A program made the translations under genes and the position numbers. The notes below the pieces were generated by a model, which did not search any database, was not told where the DNA came from, and was given only the letters and a program-made list of their open reading frames with translations. A stretch of 64,000 bases of DNA, from contig NZ_BMCG01000001.1 in NCBI RefSeq assembly GCF_014635065.1, positions 496,001 through 560,000 of the forward strand, read 5' to 3'. This DNA comes from Oxalicibacterium flavum. GTDB lineage: Bacteria; Pseudomonadota; Gammaproteobacteria; Burkholderiales; Burkholderiaceae_D. Positions 20,143 through 28,341 of the stretch are shown here, one piece after another (the stretch's first letter is position 1; every line of letters starts with the position of its first letter).

Positions 20143-20916
20143 ATGAAGATCATTTCCGCCAACCTGAACGGCATCCGCTCGGCTGCCAGAAAAGGCTTCT
20201 TCCCCTGGATGGCCGCCCAGAAAGCCGATTTCGTCTGCGTACAGGAACTCAAGGCGCAGGCCACCGACATGACGACCGAGTTCCTGACGCCGGAAGGCTA
20301 TCTCGGTTACTTCCACTACGCCGAGAAGAAAGGCTATTCGGGCGCGGGCGTCTATTGCCGCCGCGAACCGGACAACGTGCAGATCGGCTTCAACTGCCCC
20401 GAGTTCGACGCCGAGGGCCGCTACGTGCAGTGCGACTTCGGCAACCTCAGCGTGATCTCGGTCTATTGTCCTTCCGGCTCGTCGAGCGAGGAACGGCAGC
20501 AGGCCAAGTTTCGCTTCATGGACCTGTTCCTGCCGCACCTGATCGAACTCAAGGCGCTGGGCCGCGAGTTCGTCATCTGCGGCGACTGGAACATCGCGCA
20601 CAACGAGATCGACCTCAAGAACTACAAGGGCAACCGCAAGAATTCGGGTTTCCTGCCCGAGGAGCGCGCGTGGCTGACGCGCATCTTCGACGAGGTCGGC
20701 CTGGTCGATGTATTCCGCAAGATCGATGCGCGCCCCGAGCAATACACGTGGTGGAGCAACCGTGGCCAGGCCTGGGCCAAGAACGTCGGCTGGCGCATCG
20801 ATTACCAGATCGCCACCCCCGAGTTCGCAGCGGCTGCGCAGAGCGTCGCCATCTACAAGGACGAGCGCTTCAGCGACCATGCGCCACTGACGATCGATTA
20901 CAACTGGCCAGTCTGA
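20143..20916 (+). CDS. xth: Exodeoxyribonuclease III
   Basis: 257 residues of the exonuclease-endonuclease-phosphatase fold. Conserved pieces are [14 protein letters not shown] at the start, QELK (metal-binding Glu), GDWNIAH (catalytic Asp/Asn) and the final [10 protein letters not shown] (catalytic His). The enzyme acts on abasic sites and degrades duplex DNA 3' to 5'. The ATG at 20143 opens directly on the fold; the upstream in-frame ATG adds an unlike stretch. A terminator follows at 20965. Confidence 0.95.
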   Translation: MKIISANLNGIRSAARKGFFPWMAAQKADFVCVQELKAQATDMTTEFLTPEGYLGYFHYAEKKGYSGAGVYCRREPDNVQIGFNCPEFDAEGRYVQCDFGNLSVISVYCPSGSSSEERQQAKFRFMDLFLPHLIELKALGREFVICGDWNIAHNEIDLKNYKGNRKNSGFLPEERAWLTRIFDEVGLVDVFRKIDARPEQYTWWSNRGQAWAKNVGWRIDYQIATPEFAAAAQSVAIYKDERFSDHAPLTIDYNWPV

Positions 20917-20964
20917 CGGCACGCCGCTTCATCGAGGCGTCATGAAGGCGCGCCATACTCGAAG

Positions 20965-20998
20965 GCCGATACAGGCGACACCGCCGTATCGGCTTTTT
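20965..20998 (+). terminator. Terminator after xth
   Basis: GCCGATAC (20965-20972) pairs with GTATCGGC (20986-20993), extended inside by GGCG/CGCC beyond a one-base bulge, and five T follow. It is 49 bases past the xth stop. Confidence 0.85.
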
Positions 20999-21102
20999 CA
21001 ATTCGACTTTTCCAACCCGGCCTGTTCCGCTACGGCGTGCCAAGCGCAGCGCGCGCGGCCGCACTACAATGCCGTTTGCATCGCCCCAGTCCGGCTCATT
21101 CC

Positions 21103-22245
21103 ATGTCTTCCGTCGTCATTCCTGCCCCCTCTCGTCTCACGCGCATCGCCGCACCCTTCCTGTTCATCCTGCTCGGCGTGATCTATGCGTCGTGGGCGGC
21201 GCGCATTCCGGCGATCCGCGACAACCTGACGCTCGATCCGGCGCAGCTCGGCTTCGTGCTGCTGGGCGCAGGCATCGGCGCGGTCACCTCGTTCCCGCTG
21301 GCGGCATGGATGGTTGACCGCTTCGGCGGACCGCGCGCTGCCTGGTATGCGGGGCTTGGCCTGCTGCTCACGTTGCCGTGCCTGGCACTGGCGCCCTCGC
21401 TGTTCTGGCTGATCGCGGCAGCGTTCTGCCTCGGCGCCGGCTCGGGCTGCTTCGACGTCGCCATCAATGCCATCGGCACCGAGCAGGAACGTCTGGCCGG
21501 GCGCTCCACCATGTCGCTGCTGCATGCATGGTTCTGTGTCGGCACGCTGTCCGGCGCGCTGCTGGGAGCGGCGATGGCCGGCATGGGCATCACGGTCGCC
21601 GTGCATTTCAGCCTGATCGCCATCGCCATGCTGCCGCTGCTCTATCTGTGCGCGCACAGCCTGCCGTCCATGCGCGCCGAACGCGATCCGACCCGCAAGC
21701 TGTTCGCGGTGGCGCACGGTCCGCTCGTGATGCTCGGCATCATCGGTTTCTGCGGCGCGGTGGCGGAAGGCTCGATCGCCGACTGGAGCGGCGTCTTCAT
21801 GACTGACCGCCTGCACGTGCACGACGGCGTGGCACCGCTCGCCTTCGCCGGCTTCGCCTGCCTGATGCTGCTGGCGCGGCTGGTATGCGACCGATTCAAG
21901 GACCGCTTCGGCGCGCGCAGGGTGGTGGCGAGCGGCGCGCTCCTGGCCGCCGCCGGACTCGTGATCGCACTGCTGGCAGTCAATGTACCGGTCACGATCG
22001 CAGGCTTCGCCCTGGCCGGCGCCGGACTGGCCGCGGTATTTCCATTCGTGTTCAGCGCTGCCGGCCGTCACGGCTCGACCGCGCTGGCGGCGGTCGCCAC
22101 CTTCAGCTACAGCGGCGGCCTGATCGGCCCGCCGGTGATCGGCTTCTTCGCGCATCACTGGGGCTTGTCGTTCGGCCTGTGCTTCGTCTCCGTGCTGGCG
22201 ATCGGCATCGCGATTGCGGCCAGCCGCGCGCGCTGGCTCGAGTAA
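21103..22245 (+). CDS. MFS transporter, YbjJ-like
   Basis: 380 residues with about twelve hydrophobic segments. It begins SRLTRIAAPFLFILLGVIYASWAARIPAIRDNL, a start seen in the YbjJ/FucP-like subgroup of the major facilitator superfamily. The central CFDVAINAIGTEQER motif is also typical. Substrate unknown. The ATG at 21103 puts the first membrane segment at the usual distance; there is no clear ribosome site. It is alone on the plus strand and convergent with phoX. Confidence 0.8.
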   Translation: MSSVVIPAPSRLTRIAAPFLFILLGVIYASWAARIPAIRDNLTLDPAQLGFVLLGAGIGAVTSFPLAAWMVDRFGGPRAAWYAGLGLLLTLPCLALAPSLFWLIAAAFCLGAGSGCFDVAINAIGTEQERLAGRSTMSLLHAWFCVGTLSGALLGAAMAGMGITVAVHFSLIAIAMLPLLYLCAHSLPSMRAERDPTRKLFAVAHGPLVMLGIIGFCGAVAEGSIADWSGVFMTDRLHVHDGVAPLAFAGFACLMLLARLVCDRFKDRFGARRVVASGALLAAAGLVIALLAVNVPVTIAGFALAGAGLAAVFPFVFSAAGRHGSTALAAVATFSYSGGLIGPPVIGFFAHHWGLSFGLCFVSVLAIGIAIAASRARWLE

Positions 22246-22273
22246 ACGGCAAGAACCTCTCTGCCGGCCGCGA

Positions 22274-24259
22274 TCAGACGGCGCCGATCACCCCGCCATC
22301 GTCACGCGTGATGAGCACGGTGGTCGAGCGCGGGCGCGTGACGCCATCGCTGGCCGGATAGCTGATGCCCGGATGCTGGATGTTGATCCACATCGCGCGG
22401 CTGTCGGGACTCCAGGTCAGGCCGGTGATTTCGCAGCCGCGCGGGCCGACCAGGAAGCGCCGCACCTCGCGCGTGGCCGGATCGGCGCACAGGAGCTGGT
22501 TGCAGCCCATGGTCTGCATCACCGGTTCGGCATCGTCGTAATCCGTCTCTATCCAGAGCCGCCCGTCCTTGTCGAAGGCGAGCCCGTCCGGCGAGGAAAA
22601 CAGGTCGCCCTTGATGTTGCCGGTCAGATGCGCCGGCACCGGCCTGCCGTCGGCATCCTTGCTGCCGTCCGCCTCGCCCGCCAGCAGGAACAGTTCCCAG
22701 CGGAAGGTGGTGGCGGCCGGATGGTTGCCGGCTTCGTTGATGCGCAGGATCTGTCCGTGCAGGTTCTGCGGGCGCGGATTGGCGGCATCGACCGCGAACT
22801 TGTCGCCGCGCTGGTCGTTGTTGGTCAGCGTGACGAACACGTCGAGCGACTGCGGATGCACGGCAGCCCATTCCGGCCGGTCCATCGGCGTGGCGCCGAG
22901 CAGGTCGGCGGCGGCGCGCGCGTTGAGCAGCACCTCGGACTGGCTGGCGAAACCGTTCTCCGCAACCAGTCCTTCATTACCATGCACGAGCGCCTTCCAT
23001 TCACCGGAACCGTCGGCCGCCAGCCTGGCGACGTACAGCGTGCCGCTGTCGAGCAGGTCGCGGTTGGCCGCCGGATTGGCGGCATCGTAACGGCCGGCCG
23101 GGACGAATTTATAAACGTATTCGCCGCGCGTATCGTCCCCGGAATAGAAGGCCATGCGGCCGTCGGCCGCCACCGACGGCGTGGCGCACTCGCGGCAGAA
23201 GCGGCCGAAGGCGGTACGCTTGACCGGCTTGCTGTTCGGGTCGAAGGGATCAATTTCCACCACCCAGCCGAAGCGATGCGGTTCGTTGACGTAGCCGCCG
23301 TGCGGTTGCGTCGCGTCGGGCGTGGCGTCGAAGCGCGGATCGGCGCTTTCCCACGAGTAGGTCTTGCTGGCGCTGCCGTTCGAGATGCCGTAGCGCTTGT
23401 GCGAAACGCGCTGCGCATAATCCTCGCGATCGCGGTTGACGAAATAGTTGTGCCAGTTTTCCTCGCACGCGAGATAGGTGCCCCACGGCGTGAAGCCGCG
23501 CGAACAGTTATTGAGCGTACCCAGCACCTCGCGCCCCGACGGATCGGCCGCCGTCTTCATCGATGCGTGGCCGGCCAGCGGTCCGCTGATGCGCATCGGC
23601 GTCAGCGCCGAGATGCGCCGGTTGTAGTGCGACGGATAGATGCGCTGCCACTGTCCCTGGGCATCCTTGCTCACCTCGATCACGCTCACGCCGTGCGCTG
23701 CCTGCTCCTTGCGCACCTCGGCCAGCGGCCGCCTGCCGCCGACTTTGCTCATGCCTTGCGGATGCAGGGTCGGGTTGACGTATTCGTGATTGATGACCAG
23801 CAGGCCGTGACGATCGGGATCGTCTGCGAACGGAAAATAATGCATGCCGTCGTGGTTCTCGCCCGCCTGCAGCGACTGCGCCTGCCAGCCGTCGCTGGCG
23901 TCGGCCTTCCAGGCCGGCGCACCACGCTCGACCGGATCGCCCCACGAGAAGAAGGCACGCGCGGTATAACCTTCGGCCACGATCACGCGATCGAATGCCG
24001 GATCCTGCTGCACCGGGATGCCGTCGAATCCGATCAGGCGCGCCGGCAGTTCGCCTGACGCCTTCTGCCCGCCTTCCAGCCCGCAGCCGCCGAGAAATCC
24101 CAGCGCCGCCACACCGAGGCCGCCCTTCAGGACATGGCGCCGTGTGACGCTGGAAAGAGCTGCCAGCGCCGGGTTGTTGCTGGGGTTGATCGCCAGATCG
24201 TCATGCGCCTGCATCTCCTGATGGAAGCGTGCGCATTCCTGTTCCATATGCTTTTTCAT
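22274..24259 (-). CDS. phoX: PhoX-family phosphatase (DUF839), Tat-exported lipoprotein
   Basis: 661 residues. A twin-arginine signal (RRHVLKGG, Arg40-Arg41) is followed by a lipobox LGGC with Cys59, so it is likely Tat-exported folded and lipid-anchored. The rest is a beta-propeller of the PhoX/DUF839 family (EGYTARAFFSWGDPV, then CSRGFTPWGTYLACEENWHNYF). PhoX is a Ca2+/Fe-dependent alkaline phosphatase that releases phosphate from organic esters. It is the last gene of the receptor-phytase-tolQR-tonB series, 43 bases after tonB, fitting final dephosphorylation of phytase products. Confidence is high in family, moderate in substrate. Confidence 0.85.
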   Translation of the reverse strand: MKKHMEQECARFHQEMQAHDDLAINPSNNPALAALSSVTRRHVLKGGLGVAALGFLGGCGLEGGQKASGELPARLIGFDGIPVQQDPAFDRVIVAEGYTARAFFSWGDPVERGAPAWKADASDGWQAQSLQAGENHDGMHYFPFADDPDRHGLLVINHEYVNPTLHPQGMSKVGGRRPLAEVRKEQAAHGVSVIEVSKDAQGQWQRIYPSHYNRRISALTPMRISGPLAGHASMKTAADPSGREVLGTLNNCSRGFTPWGTYLACEENWHNYFVNRDREDYAQRVSHKRYGISNGSASKTYSWESADPRFDATPDATQPHGGYVNEPHRFGWVVEIDPFDPNSKPVKRTAFGRFCRECATPSVAADGRMAFYSGDDTRGEYVYKFVPAGRYDAANPAANRDLLDSGTLYVARLAADGSGEWKALVHGNEGLVAENGFASQSEVLLNARAAADLLGATPMDRPEWAAVHPQSLDVFVTLTNNDQRGDKFAVDAANPRPQNLHGQILRINEAGNHPAATTFRWELFLLAGEADGSKDADGRPVPAHLTGNIKGDLFSSPDGLAFDKDGRLWIETDYDDAEPVMQTMGCNQLLCADPATREVRRFLVGPRGCEITGLTWSPDSRAMWINIQHPGISYPASDGVTRPRSTTVLITRDDGGVIGAV

Positions 24260-24302
24260 GGGTCATTCTTCATCGTTGAAAGTACCGGGCACCTGCTCGC
24301 GC

Positions 24303-25090
24303 CTATTGCACACCCTGCGCGATGCGGTACTGGAAAGTGTTGTTTACGTCGGGCACGGCCACGGCCCGGCCATCGATCACGCGCGGTTCGTAGCGGAATC
24401 CCCTGGCCGCCTCGAGCGAGGGGCGAATGAAGAGCGGATGACAGTCGCCCACCACCTGCGGCTGCTCGACGCGTCCCATGGCGTTGACCGTGTAGCTGAC
24501 GGTGCAACTACCCTCGATGTTCTTGTCCAGCGCCCGTTGCGGATAGGCGGGCGCCTTCTTCTCGATGGGCAGATACTGCCGGCTGGCCGCCAGCCGCTCC
24601 GCTTCCATCTGCCGCACTCGCGCTGCCTGCTCGGCTGCCTCGCGCGCGCGTTGCTCGGTTCGTTGCTGATCAGCCTGACGCTGCGCCTCGGCCTCTCTCT
24701 GCACAGTATCGTCTTGCGATTCCTGCCGATCTTCGCGCGGTGCCGTCTCCGGCACGGCCTTGGTCTCCGGCTTCATCCGCTTGTGCGCCAGCTCGGCGCG
24801 CTCAGGGCTGGGCGGCGCGATCGGACGAGGCAATTCTTTCTTCTGCGGCGCAGGTTCAGGTGCCGCCGTCACCGGCTCGGCGACCGGCTGCGGTGCAGAG
24901 ACAATCATCGCAATACGGATACTGGCAGGCGGCGGTGCGGGCGGCATCGGCGCCTGCCAGTTCAGCAACAACGAAGCACCGATCAGCAGGTGAAAGCCGA
25001 TTGCCAGCCCGCCCGCCGTCAGCTTGCGAGCCGGCAGATCGGGCTTCATGGACAACGCAAACATCGGGCTCTCGGACATGGCCGCTGCAC

Positions 25091-25094
<4 letters not shown>
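24303..25094 (-). CDS. tonB: TonB energy-transducing protein
   Basis: 263 residues: one N-terminal membrane segment (about 26-46), a Pro-rich stretch (about 48-100), a charged helical region rich in Gln, Arg and Glu (about 105-165) resembling TolA spacers, and a TonB C-terminal domain (APAYPQRALDKNIEG onward). It carries proton-motive energy to outer-membrane receptors, here presumably the receptor encoded upstream. Its start overlaps the tolR-like gene by 4 bases. Two cysteines in the C-domain are unusual for TonB and might form a disulfide. Confidence 0.85.
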
Positions 25095-25534
<440 letters not shown>

Positions 25535-25547
25535 GCCGTTCCGCTCC

Positions 25548-26261
25548 TTACGCCGCCATCGCTTCGGCCGGCCGGCGCACGGCGCCATGCAGGAGTCGAT
25601 GCAGGCGCATCTGCAGCTCGTTGCCGAAATGGTAGTAATGCGCGCCCAGCGTGGCGGCACGCGCACTCAGGCGGTTGTAGGCGATGACGGCCGGAATCGC
25701 CGCGAACAGGCCGATGGCCGTGGCGATCAGCGCTTCGGCAATGCCGGGAGCGACGGTCGACAAGGTGGCCTGCTGCACCTGCGACAACCCGATGAAGGAA
25801 TTCATGATGCCCCACACGGTGCCGAACAGACCGATGTAGGGGCTGACCGAACCGACCGTGGCGAGAATCGACAGGCCCTGCTCGAGCTGCGTTTCCTGTT
25901 CGCCGATGGCGACCAGCATGGCGCGCTCGACGCCTTCGCGCACTTCGTCGGCGGCCATGCCGGGTTCGCCCGCCAGCTGCAGGTATTCGTGGTAGCCGGC
26001 CAGGAACACCGGCAGCACGCCGCCGTCGTCCGGCGCGCGGCGCGTGTCCTGATACAGACGGTGCATGTCGGCCGTCTGGCGGAAGCGCGCGCGGAACTGT
26101 TGCAGTTCCTTTTCGCGCCGGCGCAGGCCCGCATTGCGCAGGATGATCAGATACCAGCTCAATACGGACGCCAGTACCAGGATCAGCATCACCGCCTGTA
26201 CCAGCAGACTGGCGTCGGCGATCAGCCCCCAGATCGTCATGTGTTCAAGTGTGTCTTGCAT
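25548..26261 (-). CDS. ExbB/TolQ-type motor subunit
   Basis: 237 residues with three membrane segments (about 14-36, 140-162, 172-195). The stretch SVSPYIGLFGTVWGIMNSF followed by VAPGIAEALIATAIGLFAA is the MotA/TolQ/ExbB proton-channel signature and reads as TolQ. It forms the pentameric channel around TolR/ExbD. The neighbours are a TonB and a receptor, not tolA-tolB-pal, so it likely serves the Ton function. It lies 13 bases before the tolR-like gene. Confidence 0.9.
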   Translation of the reverse strand: MQDTLEHMTIWGLIADASLLVQAVMLILVLASVLSWYLIILRNAGLRRREKELQQFRARFRQTADMHRLYQDTRRAPDDGGVLPVFLAGYHEYLQLAGEPGMAADEVREGVERAMLVAIGEQETQLEQGLSILATVGSVSPYIGLFGTVWGIMNSFIGLSQVQQATLSTVAPGIAEALIATAIGLFAAIPAVIAYNRLSARAATLGAHYYHFGNELQMRLHRLLHGAVRRPAEAMAA

Positions 26262-26280
26262 GGGAGATTCCTCGCTGTCC

Positions 26281-26303
26281 GTCCCGCCGCATGCGAGCGG
26301 GAC
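26281..26303 (-). repeat. Intra-operon hairpin between phytase and tolQ-like genes
   Basis: GTCCCGC (26281-26287) pairs with GCGGGAC (26297-26303) around a 9-base loop. It lies in the 87-base gap between the phytase stop and the tolQ-like start. No T-run follows on the minus strand, so it looks like a stability or partial-attenuation element. A palindrome TGAATG-A-CATTCA lies beside it at about 26311-26323. Confidence 0.45.
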
Positions 26304-26348
26304 GCTTCATTGAATGACATTCATGTTGCAGCTTGATGACCACGGCGT

Positions 26349-28322
26349 TCATTCCAGTCCGAGCGCGTCAGCCACCGCCGACCACGGCAGGTACTTGTAA
26401 TTCTGGTTGCCTTCCGGCATGCGCTTGCGGCCGTCCTGCACCACCAGCATGCCGCGCTGCCAGATGCCGCCGAGATTGGCCGAGGTCACCTCGAGGCCAT
26501 CGGTTTCCGACACGCCGTCTATGCCCTTCTCGGCATCGAGGCCGATGCGGAAGGCGCCGCGCGGCGCATAGGGCGGCCTGCCATCGAGCACGACATAACT
26601 GTCGTTGCCCTGGCTCGAAATCACCAGATAATCGTTGCGCTGTCCCTGATAGAAGGCGAGTCCCTCGATATCGTCATGCACCAGCGGACCGACGCCGATC
26701 ACCTTGTCGAGCTGCGGCGCCACTTCGGCACGCGCATCGAGCGCCCACACCGCAACATCTTCCTCGCCAACGAACAGGCGCTGGTTGCGGTCATCGGCCA
26801 CGCAGCCTTCGGGCTGGCTGGCGACCCGGAAGCGGCGCACTTCCTCGCTGGCGATGCGTCCCTGCACGGAACGCAGGCGGTATTGCACGAAGGTGCCGTC
26901 CTTGCCATTGGGAATCGCATACACGCGGCCCTTGTCGTCCTTGAACATGCAGATGCCATAGATGTCCTTGAGCGTGGTCGCCTGCTGTCCGAGATCGCTG
27001 ACCTTGCCACTGCTGCGATCGATGCCGAACAGGTGCAGGCTGTCATGGTCGCGGTTGGTCGCCACCGCAAGATCGATCAGGCGGCCGTTGTGCATGAAAC
27101 CGGCACGGATATCGACATTGTTCAGACGTCCCACGCGCAGGTCCTGCAACTGCCGACCCTGCAGGTCATAGACCAGCAGGCCGCCCTGCTTGTCGGTCGC
27201 CAGCACGCGGCTGCGCGCCGGATCGGTCGGATGCACCCAGATCGCCGGATCGTCGGCGGCGTCACCCAGGCTCGGCACGCCATCGGTCTGCACCTGCGCC
27301 GGCAGTACCGGCAATGCGGCACGCTTCTGCGGCGCCGGCGGCAGCCAGTCGAGCGATGCACGGTGCAGGCCGCGCTCGTCCTGGATCAGCAGCGCAAGGC
27401 CAGCGCCATCGACACGCGCGCTCAGGTTTTCCGGTTCATCGAAGGCATCAAGCGCGATTACCGGCCGGGCCTGCCAGCGCTTCTTCCTTCCCTCCTGCAC
27501 ATAGCGATGCAGCGTCTTTTGCTCGGCATCGAGCAGCAGCACGCCGCCCGGCACCACTGCCATGCCGGCCGCGCTGCCGGCAATGTCGCCGAACGGCTTG
27601 ACCGCCGCCACCGGGTAACGCACCAGATCGGCTTCGGCATGCGCCTCGTAGGCCCACAGGCCGACCTTTTCCTCGTTCACGTAGAGCAGTTCCGCTTCGT
27701 CATCGACGCGGCAGAACTCGCTGGCAGGCGGCAGGCTCAGCGCGCGCACGCGCTGCGGCCGGCCCAGCGGCGTCGCATGGTGTGCCACCAGCCATTGTTC
27801 GCCCAATCCTTCTTCGCCAACCAGGAACAGAAAGGCATTGGCCGTGCTGTCGCGATAGAGGCAGACGCCATCCACCTTGAACGACGGTCGCGGCAGATAC
27901 TGCGGCGCGCTCCAGCGGCCGGCCGTCATGCCGACCACCATCGGCTGCTGGCGATCGACATCGACGGTTGCCAGCAGAAAACCCTGCGCATCTATACGGT
28001 GATCGATGGCGCCGAATTTTCCAGGCAGGCGGCTCAGTTCCCGACCGTCCTGCGCCAGCACCAGCAGCCCCTTCTTCTTGTGCACGACCAGGCGGTCGGC
28101 GCCAGCCAGAAAACGGTCGTCGGACAGCAGCTGCGCGCTTTCCACCTTGAGTTCGCGATCGATGGCCGCTGCCTGCAAGGCAGGAACCGCCGCCGGTGCA
28201 GGCACCGGCGCCTGCTGTTCGGCCACCTGCGCCGACACGCTGCGCGGATGCTGACAGGCAGACAGTCCCAGCACGAGCGCCAGCAGCAGGCCGCCTTTCA
28301 TGAATGGATGTTGCATAGGCAT
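26349..28322 (-). CDS. Dual-domain beta-propeller phytase, lipoprotein
   Basis: 657 residues. A lipoprotein signal (lipobox LSAC, Cys23) precedes a diverged propeller-like first half (about 40-320) and a complete beta-propeller phytase domain (about 325-650). The second half carries typical strands: GDAADDPAIWVHPTDP, LNNVDIR, TNRDHDSLHLF, QPEGCVADD, and DDIEGLAFY. These enzymes use Ca2+ to remove phosphates from inositol hexakisphosphate. It lies 19 bases after the receptor gene, so substrate capture and hydrolysis are co-expressed. A first half that is incomplete is known in dual-domain phytases and may help with short substrates. The lipid anchor suggests outer-membrane location. Confidence 0.88.
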   Translation of the reverse strand: MPMQHPFMKGGLLLALVLGLSACQHPRSVSAQVAEQQAPVPAPAAVPALQAAAIDRELKVESAQLLSDDRFLAGADRLVVHKKKGLLVLAQDGRELSRLPGKFGAIDHRIDAQGFLLATVDVDRQQPMVVGMTAGRWSAPQYLPRPSFKVDGVCLYRDSTANAFLFLVGEEGLGEQWLVAHHATPLGRPQRVRALSLPPASEFCRVDDEAELLYVNEEKVGLWAYEAHAEADLVRYPVAAVKPFGDIAGSAAGMAVVPGGVLLLDAEQKTLHRYVQEGRKKRWQARPVIALDAFDEPENLSARVDGAGLALLIQDERGLHRASLDWLPPAPQKRAALPVLPAQVQTDGVPSLGDAADDPAIWVHPTDPARSRVLATDKQGGLLVYDLQGRQLQDLRVGRLNNVDIRAGFMHNGRLIDLAVATNRDHDSLHLFGIDRSSGKVSDLGQQATTLKDIYGICMFKDDKGRVYAIPNGKDGTFVQYRLRSVQGRIASEEVRRFRVASQPEGCVADDRNQRLFVGEEDVAVWALDARAEVAPQLDKVIGVGPLVHDDIEGLAFYQGQRNDYLVISSQGNDSYVVLDGRPPYAPRGAFRIGLDAEKGIDGVSETDGLEVTSANLGGIWQRGMLVVQDGRKRMPEGNQNYKYLPWSAVADALGLE

Positions 28323-28341
28323 GTTTCGTTCTTTCGTATGA

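Noticed and set aside
22247-22266. Terminator between the MFS gene and phoX
   Set aside because: Only a 5-bp stem with a 10-base loop and no T-run on either strand.
26305-26330. Possible second Pho box before the tolQ-like gene
   Set aside because: Only one TGTCAT half is present; the second half 11 bases away does not match. The downstream genes are better explained by the box at 30927.
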